A DNA stretch of 64,000 nt from contig BMVA01000006.1 in assembly GCA_014650475.1 (NCBI GenBank), positions 337,567 through 401,566 on the forward strand. Direction: 5' to 3'. Source of the stretch: Streptomyces albogriseolus. GTDB taxonomy: Bacteria; Actinomycetota; Actinomycetes; Streptomycetales; Streptomycetaceae. A program made the position numbers and the translations under genes. Each line of letters begins with the position of its first letter. Within the stretch, counting starts at the first letter, position 1. The notes under the pieces are model-generated. The model was given only the letters and a program-made list of their open reading frames with translations, was not told the DNA's origin and ran no database searches. Below are positions 16,916 to 24,299 of the stretch, one piece after another.

Positions 16916-17427
16916 GCGGCCCGCTCGGGCTCGGCCCTGGTCACCTGGGGGTTGCCGGCCAGCCACTGGATCAGGTGCGTGCGGACGCGCGCTAGGTCCG
17001 CCTCAGCCTCCGCGCTGATCGGGTGCGCGTCGGGCAGGGGTGCGGGGCGGTCGGCGTTCCCGGGGGTGAGTGAGGGTGCCAGCAGGCCGAGAACGTGCTG
17101 GATGCGGCTGCTGAACTCGCAGACGGCGGCGGGGGTCGAGTGACGCCGCGCCCACCGGGCTAGCGCGTCGTACAAGTCGGCCAGTTCCATCCCGGAGTCC
17201 GTGAGTTCCAGACCGGCGCCGGGCGCGACCCGGACGAGGCCGTGGGCACGGGCCGTGTCGGATGCACTGCGCAGTTGGTGCGCGGAAAGGTCGGGCAGGG
17301 TGCCGGCGAGCCGTCGCGGCGGTATGGCGCCGTTGTCGTCGATCTCGGTGACCAGACGGATCAAGGAGCGTGAGGCCAGCAGGTCGATGACCTGGCGCGC
17401 TTCGGCAGGGGGGAAGGAAGTGCTCAT
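16912..17427 (-). CDS. Winged-helix regulator, HxlR-like
   Basis: A 171-residue protein; ATG at 17427 has GGGAGG at the right distance and overlaps the upstream stop (ATGA). The centre resembles a winged helix: RSLIRLVTEIDDNGAIPPRR, then LPDLSAHQLRSASDTARAHG (recognition region), LVRVAPGAGLELTDSGMELA (wing). The ending LYDALARWARRHS resembles the dimerisation helix of HxlR proteins. Coupled to the MFS gene downstream, so it probably controls this block. Confidence 0.7.
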   Translation of the reverse strand: MSTSFPPAEARQVIDLLASRSLIRLVTEIDDNGAIPPRRLAGTLPDLSAHQLRSASDTARAHGLVRVAPGAGLELTDSGMELADLYDALARWARRHSTPAAVCEFSSRIQHVLGLLAPSLTPGNADRPAPLPDAHPISAEAEADLARVRTHLIQWLAGNPQVTRAEPERAA

Positions 17428-18266
17428 CGGCGCGGGCCTCCCGCCGGGATGGCTGCCGTCGGGCGGCTGGTGGCAGCGTGCGAGAAGAGGTCGCGGTGGT
17501 GCCACACCGGGGACGACCCAACCGCCCGAGCAGGTGGAAGCGCCACGGGCGCCAGCCGTGACGGGCTGCTGACCCACGGCCTCGGCGCGCTCTTGGCCTG
17601 CGGCTGCCCCCAGACGGGGTGGCTGGCTGCCTGGTCGAGGGGTTGCCCGGCGGACCAGGCGGACAGCGTGCCGAGGACGGGGCCCAGGGCGTCGCCGGCG
17701 GCGGACAGCCGGTAGGGCCGGCCGTTTCCCTCGGTATCGGCCAGACCGTCGGCAACGAGCTGGCGCAACGGCGGATAGATGTTGGTCCAGTCGCTGCTGG
17801 GCATCACGATCCGGGCCAGAACCCGGCCACTGACCTCCTTACGCGACTTGAGCACCCACAGGATGGCGGCTGCATGGCGCCGGGTGAGCAGGGTGAGGCT
17901 GTCTTCGATCTGCTCGATCGCGGCCAGCGGGCGCTCCGCCTTCTCCAGGTGCTCTTCGGCCCAGGTGACGATCATCGGCAGGATCGGCAGCAGGGCAGTG
18001 GCTCGCTCGGTGTGGCCGTAGGTGACGTGCCGTGCGGTGTGTTCGGTGCGCTCGACGAGACCGGCGCCGCACAACGACTTCAACTTGGGGTGGAGCTGGC
18101 CGTTCTGCAGCCAGGACACCTTGGCCGCCAACTCGCTGTAGCGCAGCGGCGGGCCGGAGAGGGCCAGCAGGATCCTCACGTTCCAGCGCGGGGTGATCAT
18201 GGCGAGGGCCTCGGTGACCCGGGCGATGTCGGCGTCGGCATCGGGGGGCAGAGCGGTGATGGCCAA
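17424..18266 (-). CDS. HxlR-family regulator with two winged-helix domains
   Basis: A 280-residue protein. Residues 15-110 are a typical HxlR domain: ITPRWNVRILLALSGPPLRY, SELAAKVSWLQNGQLHPKLK, LVERTEHTARHVTYGHTERA, LPILPMIVTWAEEHL. Residues 115-200 repeat the fold with less conservation (TLLTRRHAAAILWVLKSRKE, YPPLRQLVADGLADTEGNG). A low-complexity tail follows. Single-domain HxlR proteins are usual, so a tandem form of this length is uncommon. It is the first gene of the exporter/ATP-grasp block. Confidence 0.8.
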   Translation of the reverse strand: MAITALPPDADADIARVTEALAMITPRWNVRILLALSGPPLRYSELAAKVSWLQNGQLHPKLKSLCGAGLVERTEHTARHVTYGHTERATALLPILPMIVTWAEEHLEKAERPLAAIEQIEDSLTLLTRRHAAAILWVLKSRKEVSGRVLARIVMPSSDWTNIYPPLRQLVADGLADTEGNGRPYRLSAAGDALGPVLGTLSAWSAGQPLDQAASHPVWGQPQAKSAPRPWVSSPSRLAPVALPPARAVGSSPVWHHRDLFSHAATSRPTAAIPAGGPRR

Positions 18267-18313
18267 GGGAGGAACTCCTGGGTGAAAGAAGGGGGAATCG
18301 CCTGGGGGTCGGG

Positions 18314-18727
18314 TCAGCGGCTGTGCGCCGCGCTCTGCGCCATAAGGGGCGCGGCCGGAGCAGGCGGCGCGGGAGTCGGAGAGGCAGACGTCGGGGCCGG
18401 GACGCGGGCCAGGCTCTGCAGGACGGCTGCGACCGATGTGGCCTGGGCCTCGCGGACGGCGACGGCTTCGGCGAGCCGGCGGGTGCCGTCGAGGAGGTGG
18501 GACACCTCGTGCGGGCCGATCTGCCGCTCGGGGTGGACGAGCCGGGCCAGCTGGTCGCGGTGGAAGTCGATGCTGCGCTCGGCCAGGGCGAGGGCGCCGT
18601 GCATGCCGAGCAGGGCGGACAGCATGCCGGGTGGCTGTTCCTGTGCATGGGCTTCGAGGTCGGCGAGCGGTGCGCCGTACAGGTCCTCGATCCGGTCGGC
18701 TATGTCGGTGGACGTGAAGTGGGGCAA
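18314..18727 (-). CDS. Unknown alpha-helical protein
   Basis: A 137-residue protein predicted from TTG at 18727, ten bases after the upstream stop. The chain is mostly helical (DIADRIEDLYGAPLADLEAH, LLGMHGALALAERSIDFHRD, LLDGTRRLAEAVAVREAQAT) with a Pro/Ala-rich end. No family recognised. The size and helical content resemble the other unknown proteins of the element. Confidence 0.6.
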   Translation of the reverse strand: MPHFTSTDIADRIEDLYGAPLADLEAHAQEQPPGMLSALLGMHGALALAERSIDFHRDQLARLVHPERQIGPHEVSHLLDGTRRLAEAVAVREAQATSVAAVLQSLARVPAPTSASPTPAPPAPAAPLMAQSAAHSR

Positions 18728-18737
18728 TCGGGGGCTT

Positions 18738-19181
18738 TCACGGTCGGCGGGCCCGGGCCGCCCCGGCACGCTGGGGTGCCGGGGCGGCAGAGGGGGGCAG
18801 GGTGGCGGTGGCCTTGAGCTGTGCCGTGCGAGCGGGCCGGGTTTGCTTTGCAGGCGGGGGCATGGTGCGCAGCAGCTCGCCGAGGGCTGCGCGGTAGCCG
18901 TCGCGGGCCTCCAGTGCTGCTTCCAGCCACTGCGTGTCGAAGCGGAGCTTGTCCGCCGACAGTTCGCCCATGTCCCGCTCGGGGTCCATGTCGGCATGGA
19001 CGCGGTCGCGGACGCGGGCGACCTGCTCCTCGGTGAGCGCCAGGAACGAGCGCAGCTCCAGGGCACGGGCTAGCTCGGGTGAGGCATCGTGGCCGGCAGC
19101 AACCTCGTACAGCTCGGGTACCGGGTTCCCGAAGACCTTCTGCAGGTCGGTGTCCATGGTGCTGGCCATGTCCCGGCTCAT
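18738..19181 (-). CDS. Unknown protein
   Basis: A 147-residue protein; ATG at 19181 overlaps the upstream stop (ATGA), and GCGAGG lies upstream. It is helical (SPELARALELRSFLALTEEQ, VARVRDRVHADMDPERDMGE, WLEAALEARDGYRAALGELL) with an Ala/Pro/Arg-rich tail. Not recognised. It sits in the middle of a coupled three-gene set (19660 to 18314). Confidence 0.6.
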   Translation of the reverse strand: MSRDMASTMDTDLQKVFGNPVPELYEVAAGHDASPELARALELRSFLALTEEQVARVRDRVHADMDPERDMGELSADKLRFDTQWLEAALEARDGYRAALGELLRTMPPPAKQTRPARTAQLKATATLPPSAAPAPQRAGAARARRP

Positions 19182-19660
19182 CGGGCGGACCTCGCCGGCC
19201 GCCACGCCGACGCCGGTGCGAGTGTCCCTGCCGGCCGGTTGGGGGCGCTGGTCTGCACCGCCGGGCCGCTTCGGGGCCGGAGGCGGGCCAGGCGCTCTGC
19301 GGCGAGGTCCTTCTTTCCCGGGGCGTCCGGGTCGAGGAGCCACCGCACGACCATGGCCCGGCCGTCGCGGGTGGTGACGGCGGCGTTCACCCGATGGGCG
19401 AGGCCCATCGTAGGGTCGTCGACCTCGCTGGGCTGGGTCTCAAGGGCGGCGAGGAGGTCTTCCTCTGCGCGCTCCAGCACGGACTGGGCCTCGACGAGAA
19501 GGCCGTGCCACTTGACGACGTCGGTGGCGTTGGGGTTCGCGGTCGGAGCGGCGGCGACCGCGGCCTTCAACTGGTCCATGCCCATGTCGAAGCGGGCCTC
19601 GATCCGTTCGGTGAGTACGCCCACGACATCCGCAGACTCATCGGATATGCCGTCGGTCAA
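19178..19660 (-). CDS. Unknown protein
   Basis: A 160-residue protein, acidic and helical in the first 90 residues (ISDESADVVGVLTERIEARF, VVKWHGLLVEAQSVLERAEE), with a short strand region (HRVNAAVTTRDGRAMVVRWL) and a basic Pro/Ala tail. No family recognised. First gene of the coupled set; the gap of 100 bases upstream is enough for a promoter but none stands out. Confidence 0.6.
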   Translation of the reverse strand: MTDGISDESADVVGVLTERIEARFDMGMDQLKAAVAAAPTANPNATDVVKWHGLLVEAQSVLERAEEDLLAALETQPSEVDDPTMGLAHRVNAAVTTRDGRAMVVRWLLDPDAPGKKDLAAERLARLRPRSGPAVQTSAPNRPAGTLAPASAWRPARSAR

Positions 19661-19760
19661 AAGGGATCTCCTGTTCTGGATGGGCCGGTGCCTGCGGAAT
19701 GTGAGGGGCGGCTGTACTCGATGCCCCCGCCGCTGGGCGGGACGTGCTGGATCCGGTCAG

Positions 19761-20108
19761 TCAGTCCAGACACATGCGGACGTCGCGGTAGACGTAGGTG
19801 CCGGAGACCCAGCCCTTGACGCCGGTCGTCTTGTCCGTGATGTAGAGCCAGTTGCCGCTCTTCTTGGACACGCTGAACTTGTGGCTCTTGTAGAGCACAC
19901 CGAGCGCGGTGGACTTCGAGCTGGCCTTGGACCGGATGGTCACGGCCTTGGTGTGCACCGCGTACGGGAGCGGCGGCAGGTTGTGGCAGCTCGGGGTGGC
20001 GGTTGCTGCGGTGGGTACGGTCGCGGCGCTGGCGGGCGTGGCGGACAGCGCCGGCAGCGCGAGCGTGCCGAGCATCGCCGCGGATATGGCGATTCGGGTG
20101 GAGCGCAT
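19761..20108 (-). CDS. Small secreted SH3-like protein
   Basis: A 115-residue protein with a clear signal peptide (RIAISAAMLGTLALPALSAT, cut after ASA). The mature part is one bacterial SH3-type domain: VHTKAVTIRSKASSKSTALG, VLYKSHKFSVSKKSGNWLYI, and KGWVSGTYVYRDV, with single cysteines near both ends that could pair. Such domains often bind peptidoglycan or peptides. ATG with a GGAGG ribosome-binding site. The conserved hairpin element at 20184-20238 lies upstream and probably controls it. Confidence 0.8.
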   Translation of the reverse strand: MRSTRIAISAAMLGTLALPALSATPASAATVPTAATATPSCHNLPPLPYAVHTKAVTIRSKASSKSTALGVLYKSHKFSVSKKSGNWLYITDKTTGVKGWVSGTYVYRDVRMCLD

Positions 20109-20183
20109 GCGGAAGAAACCTCCGTGAAGGCACAGGGAATGCGGGGAAAGTGCCGCGGGAGTTGTCCCGGCGGCTGTATAAGA

Positions 20184-20238
20184 GTCCGGAGAATCGGCGG
20201 TTTGGCTAACCGGCGATCGTCGGCTATGTTGCGCCGGC
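20184..20238 (-). promoter_or_regulatory. Conserved regulatory element, copy A
   Basis: Read on the minus strand: GCAACATAGCCG, then a hairpin ATCGCCGGTT-AGCCA-AACCGCCGAT (one mismatch), then TCTCCGGACTCTTATAC. The same order of blocks occurs at 42973-43026 on the plus strand. In both cases it lies upstream of a gene in the same orientation. TTATAC just after the element may be a -10 box. I take it as a shared operator/promoter rather than a terminator because conservation extends well beyond the hairpin. Confidence 0.55.
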
Positions 20239-20255
20239 CGCGACTGGACCAGCGC

Positions 20256-20999
20256 TCAGCGAGAGCGGCCGGGCGGGTGTGGGGCAGGGGCCTTCGCTAC
20301 ACCTGCCGGGCGGCTGGGGGTGGCTGCCGGGCGGATCGGCGGGAGCGGCCCGGCCTTGCCGGTGAGGCGGTCGTCGCACCACTGCAGGGCCTCACCGGCC
20401 GTGTCGAAGCCGCCCTCCCGCAGGGTGTGCGTCCACGTCTCGGTATCGACCTCCTCGACCACCACGCGGAACGGGCTGGGGACTTGCTCGTCCTGTGCAC
20501 CCAGTACCACGACGATGACCATGTCGTCCGGGTCGTCGCTGGTGTAGGAGTAGCCCATGGCGTAGTGGTCGCCGTCGCCGACGAGGCGTCGCTCCAGTGC
20601 TCGCGTGGCCTCGTCCGCCGGTGGCGGGCCCAGTTCGGGGTGGAGGCCGATGGCGTCGGGCGGGCAGCCGCGGTGGATGAGCCAGGACTGCGCCATCGCA
20701 GACAGCGGCAGCTGAGCGTGCTCGAAGCTGAACATGCCTTTTTCGTGGTCCCGTTGCAGATGCACGGCGAGCACCTGGGGCATGCCGGGGCGTCCCCAGG
20801 TGGCGGTGCGGTCGAACAGCACGTAGTAGCTGTTCGGGCCGTCGTGGTGTTCGGCGAGGGGGACGAGCATGTCCTCGTGGACAGCGACCTTGCGATAGAA
20901 GTCGAGGTACCTCTCCTCGTCGGAGTCGAGGTCGTCCAGCTCGAAGTCGACGTGGGGGATGGCCTTCCGGGCCGGCGCCGGTTCGGTGGGGGACAACAA
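20256..20999 (-). CDS. Unknown protein of about 247 residues
   Basis: The gene starts at TTG (20999, or 20996), with GAAAGG three to six bases upstream, soon after the upstream stop at 21025. The protein has DFELDDLDSDEERYLDFYRK, SYYVLFDRTATWGRPGMPQV, LPLSAMAQSWLIHRGCPPDA, and a C-terminal half with VIVVVLGAQDEQVPSPFRVV and FDTAGEALQWCDDRLTG. The YYVLFDR/FRVVVEEVDT strands and final helix suggest two small alpha/beta halves. I do not recognise the family. Confidence 0.65.
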   Translation of the reverse strand: MLSPTEPAPARKAIPHVDFELDDLDSDEERYLDFYRKVAVHEDMLVPLAEHHDGPNSYYVLFDRTATWGRPGMPQVLAVHLQRDHEKGMFSFEHAQLPLSAMAQSWLIHRGCPPDAIGLHPELGPPPADEATRALERRLVGDGDHYAMGYSYTSDDPDDMVIVVVLGAQDEQVPSPFRVVVEEVDTETWTHTLREGGFDTAGEALQWCDDRLTGKAGPLPPIRPAATPSRPAGVAKAPAPHPPGRSR

Positions 21000-21024
21000 G
21001 AGCCTTTCGGTGGATCGGTGCAGT

Positions 21025-21723
21025 TCAGCGCCGCTTCGCTGGAGTGGACGGCGGGGCGCCGGGGCGAGCCGGGCTCGTCGGCGCATGCGTTGCAGGAGTC
21101 CGGCGGGCGTCCAGCAGTGCGGCTCGTCCGGCGTCGGTGAGGGAGACGGGCTGGCCGGCGTGCACAGGGTGGCTGGTGTCCCGGACGGTGAGGCCGGCAC
21201 GTTCCAGCTGCTGCATCTGGGGATAGGGGATGCGGGTGCCGGAGAAGGCGGTCACGGACAGTCGGCCTGTCAGCAGGTGTTCGTGGAGCTTGGCACCGCC
21301 GGCGATGGCGAGCAGTGCCGCCCGGTCGTCGGTCGAGAGTCGTCCTTCGTCGGGCGTCGATGCTGCGGCGGCGGCCTCGATGGGCTCCAGGGCGGCGAGC
21401 ACCTCTTGGGCGGCGGCGTCGCGCGCGTTGGCGGCTTCCTCCAGCTGGTCCACGGTGCGGTCGATGCGTACGAAGAGGGCACCGTCGACAGGGAACTCAC
21501 CGCTCGTGAGACGGTTGAGCAGCTTGAGGTAGAAGGTGACGCCGATCTGGGCGTTGGCCAGGGTGCGGTGCCGGTCGACCAGCTGGGTGTGTGGCTCGTC
21601 GAGGGCGCCGCGGTCGCGGTAGGTCCACAGGGTGTCGATGTCGTGGCCGGTGATCGCTTCGAGGCGGTGGTCGAGCTGCGTGACCGCACGCCGGGTGGGT
21701 GTCGGCGCGGGTTGAGGGGGCAT
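21025..21723 (-). CDS. Unknown protein with a winged-helix-like C-terminus
   Basis: A 232-residue protein. The first 120 residues are helical (LTNAQIGVTF-like, VDQLEEAANARDAAAQEVLA). The C-terminal part, LHEHLLTGRLSVTAFSGTRI, PYPQMQQLERAGLTVRD, and QPVSLTDAGRAALLDA, resembles a degenerate winged helix, and the same arrangement ends the protein at 54653, so the two share a domain. A basic Pro/Ala tail follows. No function known. Confidence 0.65.
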   Translation of the reverse strand: MPPQPAPTPTRRAVTQLDHRLEAITGHDIDTLWTYRDRGALDEPHTQLVDRHRTLANAQIGVTFYLKLLNRLTSGEFPVDGALFVRIDRTVDQLEEAANARDAAAQEVLAALEPIEAAAAASTPDEGRLSTDDRAALLAIAGGAKLHEHLLTGRLSVTAFSGTRIPYPQMQQLERAGLTVRDTSHPVHAGQPVSLTDAGRAALLDARRTPATHAPTSPARPGAPPSTPAKRR

Positions 21724-21741
21724 GGGCGGCGCTCCGTGCGT

Positions 21742-22227
21742 TCAGCGGGTGGGATGGTGCGCGGGGTTGGGTGCGGGACGGGGCAGGCCCGGCAGTGCGG
21801 CAGGCGGCGGACCGGGCCGGGGCTTGGGAGGACGGGTGGTCAGCTGCGGGGAACGCGAGCGGGCCGCGTGCGTCCGAGCGCTCAGCGGCCGGCGGGTCAT
21901 CCCCAGGCGGCGGCCGACCTCGTCGTAGACGTCGTTGCCCGCACGCGGCCGTACCGCGACGACGTGAATCTCCTTGGGGTGGGCGGATTCCGCGGGCGCC
22001 GGGCGGACGCCGTAGACGACGCGCCAGTCCTTGCGGCGGTCCACGAACAGCTTCCGGAATCCCTCCAGGTCGCTGTCGAGGCGCTGTCCGAAGCGCTGGG
22101 CGTTCACGACCTCCTGCAGGTAGGCGAGGGTGAGGTCGCGGATATCGCTGGGGGCCTGGAGGAGATCGGTCAGCGCGCGGGGGTCGAAGCTCAGTCCGAA
22201 GGCGGGCTGTCCCGCTCCCGCGGTCAT
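21742..22227 (-). CDS. RelE/ParE-like protein
   Basis: A 161-residue protein from ATG at 22227, overlapping the upstream stop (ATGA). The core resembles RelE/ParE toxins: LTLAYLQEVVNAQRFGQRLD, FRKLFVDRRKDWRVVYGVRP, IHVVAVRPRAGNDVYDEVGR. The strand order and the final V-Y-D-x-V-x-R-R-L are the family signature. A 50-residue Pro/Arg tail is extra. No antitoxin-like gene is obvious; the upstream DUF4913-type gene is much larger than usual antitoxins. Toxin activity is therefore uncertain. Confidence 0.6.
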   Translation of the reverse strand: MTAGAGQPAFGLSFDPRALTDLLQAPSDIRDLTLAYLQEVVNAQRFGQRLDSDLEGFRKLFVDRRKDWRVVYGVRPAPAESAHPKEIHVVAVRPRAGNDVYDEVGRRLGMTRRPLSARTHAARSRSPQLTTRPPKPRPGPPPAALPGLPRPAPNPAHHPTR

Positions 22228-22874
22228 GACGTCGGCTCGCCCGGCTCGGCAGTGCCGGTGCCATCCGCCGTGGCCGCCGTCTCGGTGCGCACGGACGGCG
22301 GCGGGCCGGGCAGGAGACGGTGCGCGGGCCGGTCGGGGGAGGTCATGCAGGCCGACAGCGGTCCGCCCGGCGCGCGGATCGCGGCGATGGCGTGGGTGAG
22401 GAAGTCGCGGTGCCACACGAACAGGCCGGAGAGCCCGGCTTCGGGGTCCTTGTGCTGCTGGTAGGCGAGCCACAGGGCGTGGAGCCAGGCCACGACGTCG
22501 TCGTGTTCCTGCCACTGCAGGCACCAAGGTGCCGCGGTGGTGACCTCCGCCCCGTAGACCGGGAGGAAGAAGTCGTCGACCCAGTCCGAGAGGGCGTCGA
22601 GTTCGTCTTCCCGTTCCTCCCCGTCGAGTTCCAGGATCGGGCGGGGCTCCGGCGGAGCGGCGGCCGGAGGCCCGCCGAGTCCCGGCATGCCGAACGCGGC
22701 GAACGGTGACCCGCTCGGCGCCGGCGCGGATGCGAGGTGGTCGAGCTGCTGAGCCTGTTGCGCCGACTGCTCCATGAGCCGCCGCACGCTCGCCTCGATT
22801 CCCTCCAACTGCGGATCCGGAATACGAACCGGCTCCAACTCCCCATCGTCAGACGGCCTTGCGGATTCAGACAT
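22224..22874 (-). CDS. DUF4913-type protein
   Basis: A 216-residue protein. A helical N-terminus (IEASVRRLMEQSAQQAQQLD) and a Pro/Ala linker precede a tryptophan-rich domain: LSDWVDDFFLPVYG, WCLQWQEHDDVVAWLHALWL, LSGLFVWHRDFLTHAIAAI. This W-C-x-x-W-x-x-H...W-L-x-x-L-W pattern is that of DUF4913, found on actinobacterial conjugative elements, where it is of unknown function. It overlaps the next gene by 4 bases. Confidence 0.7.
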   Translation of the reverse strand: MSESARPSDDGELEPVRIPDPQLEGIEASVRRLMEQSAQQAQQLDHLASAPAPSGSPFAAFGMPGLGGPPAAAPPEPRPILELDGEEREDELDALSDWVDDFFLPVYGAEVTTAAPWCLQWQEHDDVVAWLHALWLAYQQHKDPEAGLSGLFVWHRDFLTHAIAAIRAPGGPLSACMTSPDRPAHRLLPGPPPSVRTETAATADGTGTAEPGEPTS

Positions 22875-22961
22875 TGAAAGTTCAGCCTCCTACGAGACAC
22901 GGGTTGGGAGAAAGGCGACGGCGTCCTTGCACGGACCGGGCAGTGAAATTGCACGTCCGCT

Positions 22962-22979
22962 CCGGCGGTGCTCCGCCGG
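22962..22979. promoter_or_regulatory. Hairpin between methyltransferase and DUF4913-type genes
   Basis: CCGGCGG-TGCT-CCGCCGG forms a perfect 7-bp stem. It lies in the 152-base gap between the two genes and could attenuate leftward transcription or be part of an operator. No T-tract. Confidence 0.35.
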
Positions 22980-23026
22980 CGGCTCAGCAGGGAGCCGGTT
23001 GCCTTGGCGGCAGGAGAGGACGCGGC

Positions 23027-23782
23027 TCAGGTTGCGAGAACCACGTCGTCCTTGGTGAGGGTGGCGCGGATCGTCTCGGTGAGCCGGTCGGCCGCGATCG
23101 ACGCGTAGTGCTCGGTCTTCTCCACGCCGATGAAGTCCCGGCCTTCCAGCAGGGCGGCGACGCCCGTGGAGCCGGAGCCGGCGCAGAAGTCGAGGACCGT
23201 GCCGCCTTCGGGGCTGATCTTGACCAGCTCGCGCATCACCTCGACCGGCTTCTGCGTGATGTGCTGGCGCTTGGACCCCGAGGGCTGCGAAGCCGAGTAC
23301 ATACCCGGCAGGTAGACCGGGTTCCGGGAGCCGTCGATCGGCCCCTTGGACGCCCAGACGATGAATTCGCAGTTCTGGGTGAACCGGCCCTTCTGGGGCC
23401 TGGCCTGCGGCTTGTGCCAGGCCAGCACACCCCGCCACAGCCACCCGGCCGCCTGGATCGCGTCCGTCGTCGTGGGGAGCTGGCGCCAGTCGGTGAACAG
23501 CAGCGCGGTCCCGCCGGTCTTCGTCAGCCGGTGCGCTTCGGTCATGATCTGCGTCAGCCAGAATCCGTAGGAGCGCTGGTCCATGTTCTCGCCGGTGAAG
23601 TCGGCAAGGTCGTTCTTGGAATCGGCGGAGGTGTACTTCTGCTTCGCGGAGCGGGTGGTGCGCTCCTTCGCGGTCCGGCCGCCGCTGTTGTACGGCGGGT
23701 CGGTGATGACGGAGTCGACGCAGCCGTCCGGTAGGCCGGAGAGAACGGCCAGAGCGTCGCCCTGGTGCAGAGAAAAAGGCAA
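23027..23782 (-). CDS. DNA methyltransferase, beta-class (N4-cytosine or N6-adenine)
   Basis: A 251-residue enzyme. TTG at 23782 has AGGGG upstream and starts the conserved part; the open frame continues 17 codons further. Catalytic motif IV, TDPPYNSG, comes at residue 27 and the AdoMet-binding motif I, LDFCAGSGSTG, at about 200, the order of beta-class enzymes. GWLWRGVLAWHKPQ and QKPVEVMRELVKIS are further conserved blocks. Target site unknown. As the first gene behind the leftward promoter, it may act early after transfer to protect the element from restriction. Confidence 0.85.
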   Translation of the reverse strand: MPFSLHQGDALAVLSGLPDGCVDSVITDPPYNSGGRTAKERTTRSAKQKYTSADSKNDLADFTGENMDQRSYGFWLTQIMTEAHRLTKTGGTALLFTDWRQLPTTTDAIQAAGWLWRGVLAWHKPQARPQKGRFTQNCEFIVWASKGPIDGSRNPVYLPGMYSASQPSGSKRQHITQKPVEVMRELVKISPEGGTVLDFCAGSGSTGVAALLEGRDFIGVEKTEHYASIAADRLTETIRATLTKDDVVLAT

Positions 23783-23912
23783 AGAGAAACCCCTATTCGG
23801 GTGCGGAAATCGCGGAGGGAAACCCCGCCTCACACAGGAGTCCTCGCGGGCCGGAAGCGGGAATGCAGAAGCCCGTGGCCGCAGACCGAGGAGGGCGAGG
23901 GGGAGTCAAAAA

Positions 23913-23941
23913 ATTGTAGAGGCGAATCCGCCGACGACCAA
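23913..23941 (-). promoter_or_regulatory. Leftward sigma-70-type promoter
   Basis: On the minus strand TTGGTC (23941-23936) and TACAAT (23918-23913) are separated by exactly 17 bases. It would read the methyltransferase gene with a leader of about 125 bases. Confidence 0.65.
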
Positions 23942-23989
23942 GAAACCCTTACCGATGTACCGGTTTCCGGCACCTCACGCCGAGCTTTT

Positions 23990-24018
23990 TGGTCAACCGC
24001 CGATCCGCACCTACTGTT
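23990..24018 (+). promoter_or_regulatory. Rightward sigma-70-type promoter
   Basis: TTGGTC (23990-23995) and TACTGT (24013-24018) are separated by 17 bases. It would start the transcript of the secretion genes about 210 bases before their first start codon. Confidence 0.5.
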
Positions 24019-24236
24019 CTTGAACCGCCCGGCGCACACCGCCGCTGGCTACATCCTCGCCACACCTCGTGGAGATACCCCTGCCCCGGCACACCTAGCT
24101 CACAGCACGGCCGCGCGGAGCGAGCGGCAACTCCCCCGCACCGGCCCGCCTCCGATCGCCCACCCCGGCTGCCGCGCCCTTCCACCACGCCTCGCGCACG
24201 CGACACGCCGGACACCACATCCCGAAGGACTCGTTC

Positions 24237-24299
24237 ATGACGTCTGACCACCCATCCATGCCCGAACCCGCTGACCGGCGAGCGGTCCGCTCGGGTTGA
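24237..24299 (+). CDS. Possible 20-residue leader peptide
   Basis: ATG with AAGGAC upstream opens a 20-codon frame that ends in TGA overlapping the TTG start of the next gene (TTGA). The arrangement is that of a coupled leader. The peptide has no recognisable features. Confidence 0.35.
   Translation: MTSDHPSMPEPADRRAVRSG

Larger units (their letters stand above)
23783..24236. other. Divergent control region of the two long gene runs
   Basis: About 450 bases without a convincing gene. It holds a promoter for each direction, listed separately. AT content is raised at 23900-23920 and 23980-24020. TTGGTC occurs as the -35 box of both promoters, 50 bases apart and in opposite orientation, which would suit joint control by one regulator. 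Confidence 0.6.

Noticed and set aside
20256-20999. Assignment to DUF317
   Set aside because: It shares the strand-helix rhythm but lacks the P-R-H-L-A and S-P-D-G motifs, so I left it as unknown.
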